The notes beneath the pieces were generated by a model. It was not told the origin of the DNA. It was given only the letters and a program-made list of their open reading frames with translations, and did not search any database. From assembly GCA_028095005.1 (NCBI GenBank), contig CM051463.1, positions 64,828,251 through 64,892,250 on the forward strand: DNA of 64,000 nt, given 5' to 3'. Below, piece after piece: positions 18,683-30,960 of the stretch; position 1 is the stretch's first letter, and every line of letters begins with the position of its first letter. The position numbers and the translations under genes were made by a program. The stretch is from Rhynchospora pubera. Lineage: Eukaryota > Streptophyta > Magnoliopsida > Poales > Cyperaceae.

Positions 18683-20344
18683 CCCTTTCTTTTTTGCACG
18701 ACGTCTGACACGGTTTGCGCAGCTTTTTTTTTGTTTTGGTCTTTTTTTTTTCTTTGGTCGGCACCTTTTACATTTTTTTTTCTTTTTGTTTTAATTTACA
18801 TTAAGGTAAATAATGCTTGATATTTTTATATTGTAATTTTAAATTAATTTTGTAAATTAATATTCATGGCTTAGTTATATTTATATAGGGTTCTCTAAAA
18901 TGACACGACACGATCGTGTTGGCACGACATGAGTACGGAATTAGCACAACACAATCGTGTTATCGTATCGTGTCATAATCGTGTCGTGTTGGTAATCTCG
19001 AAAAATTGACACGATTTGACACGGCACGACTAACACGCAACACAACACGATAACACGAATTTAATTTTTAAAATTACCAAAAATAGCATCATAAACACAC
19101 TTCTTCTTTTAAATTGTTTTCCTACAAAATTAGTTAATGTAATTTTATATTAAAATTTAAATTATAACCGTACTTTTTTTTAAGTCTATTTACCTTTTTA
19201 AAATATTTTTTTAATCCGTTCAAACAATAAAAAAATGAGCTAGTAAAAAAAATATAATCAATAATTAATCTTTTAACAAAATATATTCGATAATTTTGTA
19301 CTGATGTATATATTGAATTTTTAGAATAGTGAAATAAACTGTAACCATATGTTTTTCTCCATTTTAATATTTTAACAGTTTTTAATAAAATATTATAAAA
19401 AATAAAGAAAAGTTTATGACACGATTTCACACGGCTAACACAACGTGTCAGCACGACACGACATGATCGTAACAGAATACGTGCCGTATTGCCTCTTCTC
19501 ACCACTCAGCACGGCATGATTAAAAAAGTAATTCGTGTCAACACGACACGACACGAGACTCTAACACGATCATTTTTGACATGACACAACACGACACGCA
19601 CAATTAGATCTTGTTAGAGTCTCGTGTCGTGTCGTGTTGACACGAACTACTTTTTTTAATCGTGTATAAATATCAGTACAAAATTATCAAAATATTTTTG
19701 TTAAAAAATTAATTGATAATTATATTTTTTTTGCTAACTAATTTCTTTATTGTTTAAATGGATTAAAAAATAAAATATTTAAAAAAAGTAAATAGACTTT
19801 TTTTAAGAAAGTACATTTATAATTTAAATTTTAATATAAAATTATATTAAATAATTTTTTAGGAAAATAATTTAAAAGAAAAAGTGTGTTTATGATACTA
19901 TTTTTTGTAATGTTGTCATATTCGTGTTGTGTTAGTTCGTGATCGTGTCGTGTTGCGTGTTGGTCGTGTCGTGTCAAATCGTATTAATTTTTAAATTGCC
20001 AATACGACACGATTATGACACAACAGAATAACATGATTGTATCATGCTAATTCCATACTCGTGTCGTGTCGTGCCAACACGATCGTGTCGTGTCATTTTA
20101 GAGAACTCTACATAGATATAACTAAGCTATGAACATTAATTTACAAAATTAATTTAAAATTACAATATAAAAATATCAAGTATTATTTACTTAATGTAAA
20201 ACAAAACAAAAAGAAAAAAAATGTAAAACAAAAAATGAAAAAGGTGCCGACAAAAGCAAAAAAAATAAAAAGAAAAACCAAAACAATAAAAAAGCTGCGC
20301 ATAAAAGACAAAGAGTGTCAGACGTCTGGCAAAAAAGAAAGGGT

Positions 20345-20407
20345 TATAGCGGCAATAGTATTGCCGCTATAAGGCTGGATTATAGCGGCAATGCTATTGC
20401 CGCTATA
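20345..20407. repeat. Pair of 27-bp palindromes, right arm of the fold-back element
   Basis: Two further copies at 20345-20371 and 20381-20407, period 36 bp, mirroring those of the left arm. Confidence 0.9.
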
Positions 20408-20491
20408 ATTTTGTTCTTTTTAAAATTTCATAAAATACTTTGTCCTTTTTAAAATTGTTAGGGGTATTTTTGTCTTTTATAAAAATTTTCC

Positions 20492-20500
20492 GAAAACGAC
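20492..20500. repeat. 9-bp target duplication GAAAACGAC, right
   Basis: Perfect copy of 18527-18535. Confidence 0.92.
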
Positions 20501-23500
20501 ATGATGCTTTTTGAGATTAAAGTAGAAAGCTTGCAATACATACATGGAGACTGGAGAGTTGAGATGCTCCGTCGCTTCTTTATACGCTGCAAGCTTGCAT
20601 ATTGTAGATTGGACGTTACAGACTACTGATTGTAATATTTTCCGACTGAAGGACACCATCTATTTTCGTGAGACATGAAAATTAATTATTACAGAAGTTA
20701 AATATATTATAACTCTCATTTCTGTTGGGTTCTTAATTTCTGAAGTAATAATAACTTATTATTATTATCGGGGAAAAAAGAATATAATATGACAGTGAAT
20801 ATCAGAATGCCAAATTAATGCCCAAAATAATTCTCTCCCTACAAGGCTACAACATATATATGCAATGGGCCAATGGCACAATGCCACCAAATTTTAATTA
20901 TTGATTGTGTTCTTTGAGGAAGACGTGGCACAAAAGTGAACATAATTCTTTCAGAGAGCCTGTTTTATAATACACGACGTCAAATAATTAATTAAGGATA
21001 TATCTGAATATAGCGCTGTCATTATTTTGTTTTGGTTGAAGCAATTACATGATGTACGTACATTCATGGATGGGAATGACCAGGAATATGCAAGTTAAGT
21101 TATCATAATTAAACATTTTATAAATGTGGTTATCTAAATTTTAATTATAATATTTTTATTTTTTCAATAATTTATTTTGTAGTAGTATTTTTAATATTAT
21201 CTCTCACTCTCTTCATTGTCCTATTTTGTTAAGCCTCAATTTTTTTTTGTTATAAAACTTTCAATTTTTAAAATGCCAACGATCGTATTTTTAAAATCTT
21301 GCCATATTTTTCAAAATAGAATCGGAAGTTATAAAATACGGTCAGTTTTCTTTCTTATATTCTTCAGTATTGATGTGTCCAGTAATGGCGAGATTATACA
21401 TTCTTAACGCCAAATTTTCTTTCTAATTTTCAAAATAATTTCGGTATTTGCTGGTGTTGTGGCCTTCGGCCTATAAATGATTTTTGAACTATTTGTATTA
21501 TGGGAAAGAAAACTTTTGTATCTACATTCGGGAGGATGGAGGGTGTAATTATGATATTTTTATGAGAGAAGTAATTATGATCATTTGAAAGGGTAAACAT
21601 GAAATTCAAACCAGAAAATGAACACATCCCATATATACTGCCATAGACAGAACATAGTTGAAGTAATCATAAACATTGGCCCAGAGATCATAGTGTTATA
21701 ATTGGAGATAAGGGAAACAACAGTGAAAGCTCAAAGTTTTCATAAAAATGGAGGTGTGACAATTAAAAGCTTAAGCCCCACTAGTTCTTTTTGAGGGATG
21801 TCTAGAAGAAGACAATGATAACAAATTAACAATGTCTATATGCAACAACTATTTTTGAGCATTGTATTCCCCATTATTGGGTGCGTTTGGATCGTTGGAA
21901 GAAAGAAGAAGAAGAAGGAAGAAGAAGAAAAAAAATTATAAACAATCTAAACTCTTCACAAAGTTACACACTTCCCAATACTTCTTCCCACTTCTTCCCT
22001 TCTTCCCTTCTTCCCACACCTATCCAAACGCACCCATTGATCTTTGAGCTGGCCAATTGTACTTATATGTTGGTTTTTTGGAGAAAGACTATTTCTACAT
22101 GGAGAAGTACTTATGCTTTACAGTTAGATGATTTCTATTATTGATGAAAAATATCTACAACTGCTATATCAAATTAATACTTTCTTCAGTTAGATACAAT
22201 AGCCATTTGCCTCCAGTGTTTTTGTAGTTATCAATTTAAAGTACACAAAACATTCTAATTATTACCTAAACTAATGCATGCGCTAATGAGATCTCAATGC
22301 AATCCAGGTAATTATTTCATGATCTTCACCTCAGCCTCTTGAACCTTGACAAATGATGCTTTTAGTGCAAGGCCACTATTAATTAATTTAACTAAAAAGT
22401 TTTTTTTGATGAACATTTAACTAAAAAGTAAAATGCTCTTATTCTTCTTAAAAAAAGCACATTACTTTTCAGAACGAGAGTTTCACCGCAGGTTCTTGAA
22501 CTTTGACAAACTATACTTTTTAGGCTGATTGTATTATTTTACCTTAACTATAAAGGGGCTTTTGTCTTAAAATTGTCAAATTTATGTGGAATAGTTACTA
22601 TCATGAAAGAAAAACTATTAAAAAGTACTAAGTTCTGTCAGCTCACGTTTGGCTCTAGATTAATATGACAGGTTCTTATTTCTATGCGTCAGTTTTCTTT
22701 GTACATGTTGGGTTCGTCAAAACTTTTCAAAAAGTTTGAACAAAATAATGCCACAGAAGGGAAAGCTTCGAATGTAAATAAATATCGGATTCCATTCATG
22801 ATGCATGGTCCCAAAAAAAAAATAACAATGATAATCAGAATTCACAGAATCATAGTACTCCTGCATTACTCCTGTGGGGTTATAAATTTGACCAACCTTG
22901 TCTGATGTACAAGCCTTATTTTTACCCTAATAAATGCTTTCCAATTTAATTCCTCTGCCGAAGAAAATACCACAGAGACCTTGCATATTTCATTTCATAT
23001 TTGTATGTATTATTCCATGTCAAATTAATTCACCAGTAACTGCCAACAAATTAATTCACCACATAACTCAATGTTCCTAAAAAGTTTGTGTAAAATCAAT
23101 TTTAGTCTAAAAAGGAGTGTGGAAATCAATTCCCGTAATTTTTAATAACCTTAAATAATGAATTAACAAAATATCATTTTGAATTATGTCATTATAAAGT
23201 TTGAAAATTCGAGCTGTGCCATCGCTATACAATTAATTAATTTTATGTCACTATAAAATTAAACAATAAAAAAATGAGTTTAGCAATAAAAAATGATTTT
23301 ATAGCACTAAAAGTAATAAAAATAAAGTTTTTTTTTAATAAGAAAATTTGGAGTGACAATAAAATTATAGTGTCTTCTAACGACGTAAATTAAATATTTA
23401 CTTGAAAATATCACGGTATTTTCTCACATACGTCGGTGTCTCGCACTAGTCAAAATTCAAAATTGAGATTTACTACTGTAGAGTACAGAGGAATTCACTG

Positions 23501-24290
23501 CGCTTATATTAAATTACATCTACAGAATTTCTGGACGCTTGTCCAGAGCAAGAGAGGGAAGAATTAAAAGCACCTCAGCCTTTTCTTTCTATCGCCTATC
23601 TATCAGTGGATGTGTATACTCTGGCTTTAGTCCCTCGAGAAGACCCATGTGGTCTCCACGCGTATTTATGATGCCCAGATATACAGCCAACAAAAATGCC
23701 AAAATATTAGGCAACCCTCTGATCACATCATTAAATATTTCTTCCAAATGGTGAAACCGTGACCCGGTGAAATTTTGAAAAAGTCTCTTCCAGACAAGGA
23801 GTTAATTGGGTTTTCACCATTTTTGTACTTTACTGTTTATATTTTGTAAGGGTGGAATTTGAAAAATAATTTTTATTTTTTTTATTAGGGTCCCACACAG
23901 AGACAGAATGCAAGAATCATGATAGGAAGGGTACAAGTACAAATGTTATGTTACTAGTTATTGTAGAAATTATGATAAGTTATTAGCAGCTTCAATCTAT
24001 GTTTTATTGGCTGTTCAATAGTAGAAGACACTAATTATGGCAATTAAATTTAAATCTCTACTCAAATTAATGATTATTATATTTCGTCTGCATATACTGG
24101 TGTTAGATATGCACATCATCGGTTCACACCTCTTTCCACTGGCAACATGACAATACTGAAGTTTGAGTTGGTTCTCATGCCTTTTGTGCTTTTGTGAGAT
24201 CCAACGATGTACTACCTTGCACATTTAATAAAATTGTAGCGGATCTATGGATTTATGGATTCTAGACTCAAATCCGCTACTTATCTTCTT
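20501..24290. other. Gene-free DNA between the fold-back element and the glycosyltransferase gene
   Basis: No gene is supported. The stretch contains MITE copy 2 (21879-22035) and otherwise AT-rich sequence with short frames lacking any recognisable family similarity. Confidence 0.5.
21879..22035. mobile_element. MITE copy 2, TIR GGGTGCGTTTGGAT
   Basis: This 157-bp element has ends GGGTGCGTTTGGAT and ATCCAAACGCACCC and a flanking ATT at 21876-21878 and 22036-22038. The right half, containing CTCTTCACAAAGTTACACAC, is essentially identical to MITE copy 1. Confidence 0.75.
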
Positions 24291-24293
24291 TGT

Positions 24294-24350
24294 AGGCCTA
24301 GTTTGGGCTTGGCCCATATTGCAATATGGCCCAATAAAGTACTGGGCTCG
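24294..24350 (+). promoter_or_regulatory. Cluster of site II (TGGGCY) motifs upstream of the GT47 gene
   Basis: TTGGGCTTGGCCCAT, ATGGCCCAAT and CTGGGCTC lie within 57 bp, about 250-300 bp before the ATG. TGGGCC/T elements are known plant promoter motifs associated with growth-related, TCP-controlled expression. Function here is inferred from motif and position. Confidence 0.5.
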
Positions 24351-24593
24351 GTTCAAATATTAAAAGAATCCGATTACTACGAATCCAGACTCCAGAGTAC
24401 GGAAGCAAGAATCGTGTATAAATAAATAAATAAATAAGGTAAATAAACAAACAAAATGCAGATTCATATAAAATTGAAAAAACTCGAGCAAAAAAAAAAA
24501 AAAAAAAGAAGAAGAAAAATCTCTGATTCTTTTCTTCTTCTTCCCTCCTCAGAACTGTACAGTGTCGAAGTGAACAAATTGGATGCATCAAAA

Positions 24594-27500
24594 ATGGCGA
24601 CAAGGTCGATCTTCTCCAGCAATCCAACAATGGCGCAAAGAAGGATCGCAGCTCTCAAGCAATTCGTTCCCTCCTTCACGCAATCTCTCCTCAGCCTCGC
24701 TTGCGTGGCGCTGCTTTGTCTCACCTATCTCTCCCTCCGATCTCTCTCCCCTTCCAATGCCTCTACTCCTTTCCACAGATCCATGAGCTTCTCCAATGCC
24801 TCCACTCCTCAGGTATATGTTCATTCTATTTCTTTCTTTTTTTTTTCTGTTTTCGAATTCGATCTTTTCCATTGTTGCATAGCGTATGTAGAAGATCTGG
24901 TGCTGGATCTTCTCGCTCTACTTGAACTTGATGTTGCATTTAATTGAACTCGGTTGTTTGCTCTTTATCGCGAAAATGTGCGATTATTTGGTAGAATTTT
25001 GTTATGATAGGGTTTCCTCCTGCTTAATTCTACAACCATCCACTGCATTAGGAATTAATTTGGTACCATTTTGATTGTGTGGCACACTCCAGGCCTACAA
25101 TGGAGAGAAACATAAAGAGTAACTGAAAATTTCTTCTCATTTGACTACCTGTTATAAGAATTAGACAATATCTTCCTTAACCACTTGTTTTTCTTCTCAA
25201 TTTAGGATGTTGAAGATACCAAGACAACAATCTCATCATCAATATACCATTATCCCGAAGTGTTTTTAAGAAATTATGGAGCAATGGAAAGAGATTTTAA
25301 GGTGTATATATATCCCGATGGAGACCCCAAAACATACTATCAGACACCCCGAAAGTTAACTGGTAAGTATTGTAGTGAAGGATACTTCTTCCAGAACATC
25401 AGAGAGAGCCACTTCCGTACAGATGACCCGGACCAGGCTGATCTCTTTTTTGTACCGGTATCTCCACACAAGATGCGAGGCATGGTAATTAAGTTTGTCT
25501 TCTTTTTTGTCCTTCTCTCTTACTTTTTCATCACAAAATATGATTGCTGCTGGAATCTGGTGTGATAGCTTGTTTGCTCGGTACAGAGTCATGCTTATAT
25601 GTTATGTGCTGGTACTGAGTCTTAGTGCTGGTGAGTGTTGGTACAGCTAAGCACAGACTCATGCACTATTACAGTTAATTTATCAGTACTATATCCTAAC
25701 AAGCATGAGACCAAAACAATAGGCAAATTCCCGCTCTGAGTACAGATTGATCCTGCTGGTACAGAGAATCTATCAAATCATATCTTTATGGCACAATACC
25801 AAACATCAAAATTCCAACCTGCAAGATGAAATTTCAGCTATTGTGTACTGTACCTATTAAAAATCTTGTATATCTTTTTTATCCAAGACAATAAAGAGTA
25901 ATGGACTAATGGGTACTAAAAGAGCTTGATACAAACTTTAATTTTTACAATAGTGATATCTATTTATTAAATTACCCTTTAGTTGTGCAGGGCACATCAT
26001 ATGAGAACATGACAATCATAGTACGGGAATATGTATCGGGGTTAATACAGAAATACCCCTACTGGAACCGAACCCTTGGAGCCGATCACTTCTTTGTGGC
26101 TTGCCAGGATGTAGGTGTCAGAGCCTTTGAGGGGCTAGAGATGATGATCAAGAATTCAATTCGGGTTGTCTGTTCGCCAAGCTATAATGTCGGCTATGTG
26201 CCCCATAAGGATGTGGCTTTGCCTCAGATTCTTCAGCCATTTGCTCTACCAGCAGGAGGAAATGATATAGAGAACAGGTTTGAACTGATACTGACTCATT
26301 ATTGTGCAAACTTTTATCTGTATCGAGACAGCAAAAGTTCAAATTGCCACATATGTATGTCCCTGCCAAACTAAAAAAAGTTTGGAGAGGCCCTTAGAAA
26401 GCTTGTAAGTTGTAACTGTTAATAACACCCCCTATCAATAGTTACCCGTCAAGTTCCTTTGATTTATCTCATCATTAATACTGGAACTTAGTGAGTAACT
26501 TTAATTAATTAAAAAGACTCTTTTCTTATCAAGCAAATACAATTTTCAATTCCATATTCTCGCATCTCTCTTGTTTTTTCTTTTACTATCGAGTGAGAGT
26601 GAGAAAGCAAAGTGATTATGTTAAAATTCTACCTTTTATGTAGTTCCATTGATCAATTTAGTTTATGTCTGTGACGAAAAATAGACATAAAATACATGTC
26701 TGTACTGATGAGCAAATATAGAAATATCATGTGTATTAGTGTATCAAATGTATAGAAAAGTCGATTTGTACTTACAGATCAAATTAGTGTTCCTTGGCAG
26801 TAGAGGAGTCATTTAGTATTTTTCTGCTTTGTAGTGATAAGGTGATTGCTAAATCATGATGGCCATGTGTTTTGTTATTTATTTTTTTCATATTTTATAA
26901 GCACAAAATTGTCAATTACATAACCATTAACAAAAGGAAAAATTACTGCTAATTGGACCAGTAATATCATTTTTTAATGAAGTTCGTGAAAAATGAGAAT
27001 TTATGAAGGGGGTAGTTTAAGTATGCTTGAATAAACTAAAGATGAAGGATATTGGCAAGGGGTTTCCAGTTTCCAATGCTTCAGAATAGTGAGCATCTTG
27101 TTTAGTGGCAGACATGGCATTTTCCTTAGTACATACATAAGTCAACTTAAAATTATCAAAATCCTGTTGACACACTTGCAAAAAAATAAGCATCTCATAT
27201 GCCTGATAAACTACATCAATACTATGCACGTACCCGAGTCTTACCTTAAAACCAATATCTGTTTTCTGATATAATGAATAAATAGACAGTGAGAAAGGGT
27301 TAATTTGGAGATATTGTGATGTGAATGGGGGGGAGGCATGGAAAACAGTCTTAACATTATCTAGGGTCATGTGAGATATTCTGCACTTTGGGGAATATTG
27401 ATTTTGCATTGTAATGTTACATATTCCATGGTATGCATGCAGCTTTAGCTTATTGATTGTTAGCTTTTAGCAGCTTCCGATAATGAGTTTATTTCCTCAC

Positions 27501-29524
27501 TAAGAAAATATCCAGCTTGAGTTACTGCTTCTAGATTTTCTTTTTTTTTTTTACATTTTGAATGAATATATAATATTGTAAAATGACTGCTTATATATTT
27601 ATTAGTTTTTAGCAAACCATAACTGGGTTGGTTTGCTCATAGAACCGAAACCCAGCTGGAACAAAATGATCATGTTTATGTGGTTATTTTGTTAGATTAG
27701 AACCTGTATTTTACAGCTAAGCCCTGGGTTTCTGTAATTTTCAGTCGATTTAAATGTCCAGTCCTCTGTCCATAAGACCTCAAGTTGGCCCAACTTAAAT
27801 TGATTGTCAAATTACAACAAGAATTGCACAATATTGCATGCTAGTACTACAATAAACCCAAAACAAACGAGAAAGCTTACTTAAAAGGTATAAAAAAGTT
27901 GGCATTAATTAATAGTTAAATTGTAACTATTACTAATATTTCATGCTAATACTAAATTATTGTTCATTTTGGAACAGGACGATTCTTGGATTTTGGGCTG
28001 GCCATAGAAACTCTAAAATTAGGGTTATTTTGGCACGAGTGTGGGAGAATGATACTGAACTTGCTATTAGCAATAATCGCATAAACCGGGCTACAGGTCC
28101 ATTGGTTTATCAAAGACGATTCTACAGCACCAAATTTTGTATATGTCCTGGTGGCTCCCAGGTCAACAGCGCCCGTATTATGGATTCCATTCACTATGGT
28201 TGCATACCAGGTGAGTTACTCTTTTGCTCTTTGGAATGTATCAGGTACTGTACAAGACAGGAAGTAGTGGTGCTGAAGCCTGTCCACATTGATACCTCAC
28301 AGTTTTAACATTACATATTGGGAAATTTTGATCCAAGCCAAAGGAATAGTCTCAAGTCAAACCCAACCTGTGATGACAATGCTGTACCTGGCTCAGCCTT
28401 AATGGACCCAGCTCAAAAATTTGGAGTGCCAATTGTCCTGAAATTACCCCTAAGAAAACTTGATCAATGTCAAACAACTGTACCTGAAATGATCTGCAAC
28501 AGTCAACAGACTACAGCTGGTGACCAATTCATCATAAATGACAATCTGACCCAGCCCAAACCTGGCCCCAGCCAATTTCAAACCCATGGATTTTTTAGAA
28601 TCTGAGCGACTTGAACCCGATTCACCAACTTTTCACTTATAATTTCAGTATTGTATGATGCCAAGTTACCAGCTAACTCAGAAGTTCTGTTTTTGTTGTT
28701 GTAACAGTTCAAAAAGGTACAGATGACAACACAGTGTGCATCACTGTGACAAAAAAACACAGAATGAAAAAACACTCAATTAATATCTGGATAAAATTTA
28801 ATTTGGCTGGATTTGTTTAACAATTATAAAAAATTACTTAGTTTTGAAAACTGATATTAAAAAATGATCTATACTCGATATTAATCATGCACATAAATGC
28901 TGATATTTGATGCAAGTTTTACCGTTCATTAATGGACTTAGTTTATTGCAATGGTCCTTATTAATGTTTGGTGGAATACCAAATGACATGGAAATCTTTA
29001 ACGTCAACAATGTCTATAAGTTTTTTTTTCCTATTTTTATAATTTTTTAATTGATTTGAAAACCATTGTCATGATTGTCAAGTCAATCATTGTCAATGTT
29101 CCCCACCTTTTATAAGTTCAATACATGGTAAAACTTTCATTGATTAATTGATTTATTCTTCTATTTTGTTTTCAGTGATATTGTCAGACTATTACGACTT
29201 GCCTTTTAATGACATCCTCGACTGGAGCAAGTTCTCTTTGATACTCAAGGAGAAAGATGTTTACCAATTAAAGGACATTCTGAAATCTGTATCTCATGAA
29301 CAATTTGTTGTCTTGCACAAGAACTTAGTTGAGGTATTACCATTACAGAAACAACAGTTGATTAATTTTAATATGCATGTTTACCAACTGGTTCATTATA
29401 TCATCAAACTTTTTGTCATCAGGTTCAGAAGAATTTTGAATGGCATTCACCTCCAATTCCCTACGACACATTCCATATGACTATGTATGAGTTGTGGTTG
29501 CGGCACCATGTCATCAGGTATTGA
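24594..29524 (+). CDS. GT47 exostosin-family glycosyltransferase, 6 exons, 425 aa
   Basis: Exons by splice sites and phase: 24594-24812, 25206-25484, 25991-26277, 27978-28210, 29176-29333, 29423-29524. A short cytosolic N-terminus is followed by a hydrophobic segment (about residues 22-46), giving the Golgi type II topology expected of this family. Conserved blocks include YSGYFFQ-like EGYFFQNI in exon 2, NRTLGADHFFVACQD and SIRVVCSPSY in exon 3, GFWAGHRNSKIRVILARVW and FCICPGGSQVNSARIMDSI in exon 4, and VILSDYYDLPFNDILDWSKFS in parts across the exon 4-5 junction. Length is typical for a plant GT47 protein. Such enzymes add sugars to cell-wall polysaccharides; the substrate cannot be told. 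The usual HDW motif of many relatives reads CQD here. All exons are in phase and no lesion is visible. Confidence 0.88.
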
Positions 29525-30540
29525 GAAACCGAGCTTACAAGAACACTAAAGTTGCTGAAACACAGATAATTGATGCAAAGCTCCAGATCAAAAAGCTCAA
29601 TGCTGGCGGTAGTCTTTTGGTTTATAGAAGTTTTCTTTTAGAGTTGAATAACCTATTTTTGGGTGTGAAGTGTTCTTCATTTGATCTTTTCTGTATTATA
29701 GGAGGTTGAATTTTGGAGATAGGCTGTACCAGGTTTAGATACTCAAGTATGAACTATAGTTCCTAAACTGATTTAACATTCACTAATGTGGTTGGGGTGT
29801 AAATGCACATTAAAGTGTAAACCTTCTAATTTTCTTTTAGTAATATAAATTGATAGCTTCAGACACGAGATTCTGATAACAGTACTGTGGAATCTCTTTA
29901 TCATTGACACATTTTCTAGCACACTAAAGAGAACATTATAACACAGTACTGATGCTTGTAATGATATTAAAACAGGATTCAGTTAAAAAACTGCTGCCAC
30001 AAATCATTCTCATTGCATGCAAACAAGCAGTAATATGTACTGATTATATTCCTCAGCAATCTCTAAAGTACAGGATACGGTTTTCAGCCCTAAACTGACA
30101 AGGTCAAATGGGTTCCCTTCGTTTGTCTCACCAATGCATCAGCTCAAACCATTGGATTCATCTGTAACACTGGAACTTCTAAACATTTTACGTGCCGTGT
30201 CAAGTGTCAGGGTCCAAGCACGAATCAAACTAGAATAAAGTCACCCAGCCTAATTAATCCTAAGTGTACTAAAATATTCGATAATGAGCCAAAAGCAGAC
30301 GTACCTCCAAAATGATGTGAGGTAACATATAATAACTTGTATATTTTCCTTTTCTTTTGACTAATATCCAGAATTCATTCACGGTCTCAATCAACATCAT
30401 TGATTGAGAATTTTGCAAACCAATATGCCCGCGTACTCCGAAATTATGAGTTTGAAGCTAGATCTTGCACTGAATTAGCGCATAATGAAATATGTACATC
30501 AAGCATAAAAAAAAATAGTAGATCGGCATGTTTTGCAAAA
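29525..30540. other. Convergent 3' flanks of the GT47 and membrane-protein genes
   Basis: About 1 kb between two convergent stop codons. It should contain both 3' UTRs. No additional gene or repeat is evident. Confidence 0.5.
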
Positions 30541-30913
30541 TCATGAATTTTTCTGACGAAGGTAAATGAACAGGGCTGTTGAGGCTGCAATGAGGTATGG
30601 AAACAGTGTCCATATTCCCTGGTTCAAAAACAAGAACAAACAAATCATTAAACAAATGTAATGTGGGTCAGATCGTAGGGTAGTTCATCCAACTTTTGGT
30701 TATTCAATCCAATTCTAGGAAGGAATAGTATGGCATTTATATGATGGGATAATGTCATATGGAATTGAGATTGCCATCTTAGATTATTATATAGCAAATA
30801 ATTGAGAAGGGAATCTACTCGAGGAGGCCCATATCAACTACTCCGCCATCAGGCAGTCTAGATAGAGGAAGAGGGACAGAAAGAGAGGGGACATGGGGAA
30901 GGATGCATGATGC

Positions 30914-30960
<47 letters not shown>

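Larger units (their letters stand above)
18536..20491. mobile_element. Fold-back Mutator-like element, 1,956 bp, long inverted arms
   Basis: The element begins GGAAAATTTTTATAAAAG and ends with its inverse, flanked by the perfect 9-bp repeat GAAAACGAC. Nearly the whole element is an inverted repeat: the arms run inward from both ends, through paired TATAGCGGCAATA palindromes, AT-rich stretches and ACACGACACGA-rich stretches, to a short unpaired loop at about 19569-19612. The arms are not identical and differ in length by roughly 150 bp. No transposase is encoded, so it is non-autonomous. The 9-bp duplication and long arms assign it to the Mutator-like superfamily; the arms could produce hairpin RNA. 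Confidence 0.88.

Noticed and set aside
19134..19505. A 123-codon minus-strand frame inside the fold-back element as a transposase remnant
   Set aside because: It is AT-rich low-complexity sequence with no transposase motif, and it lies within one inverted arm.
28318..28605. A 95-codon frame in GT47 intron 4
   Set aside because: Adding it would break the phase between well-matched exons 4 and 5. It shows no family similarity.
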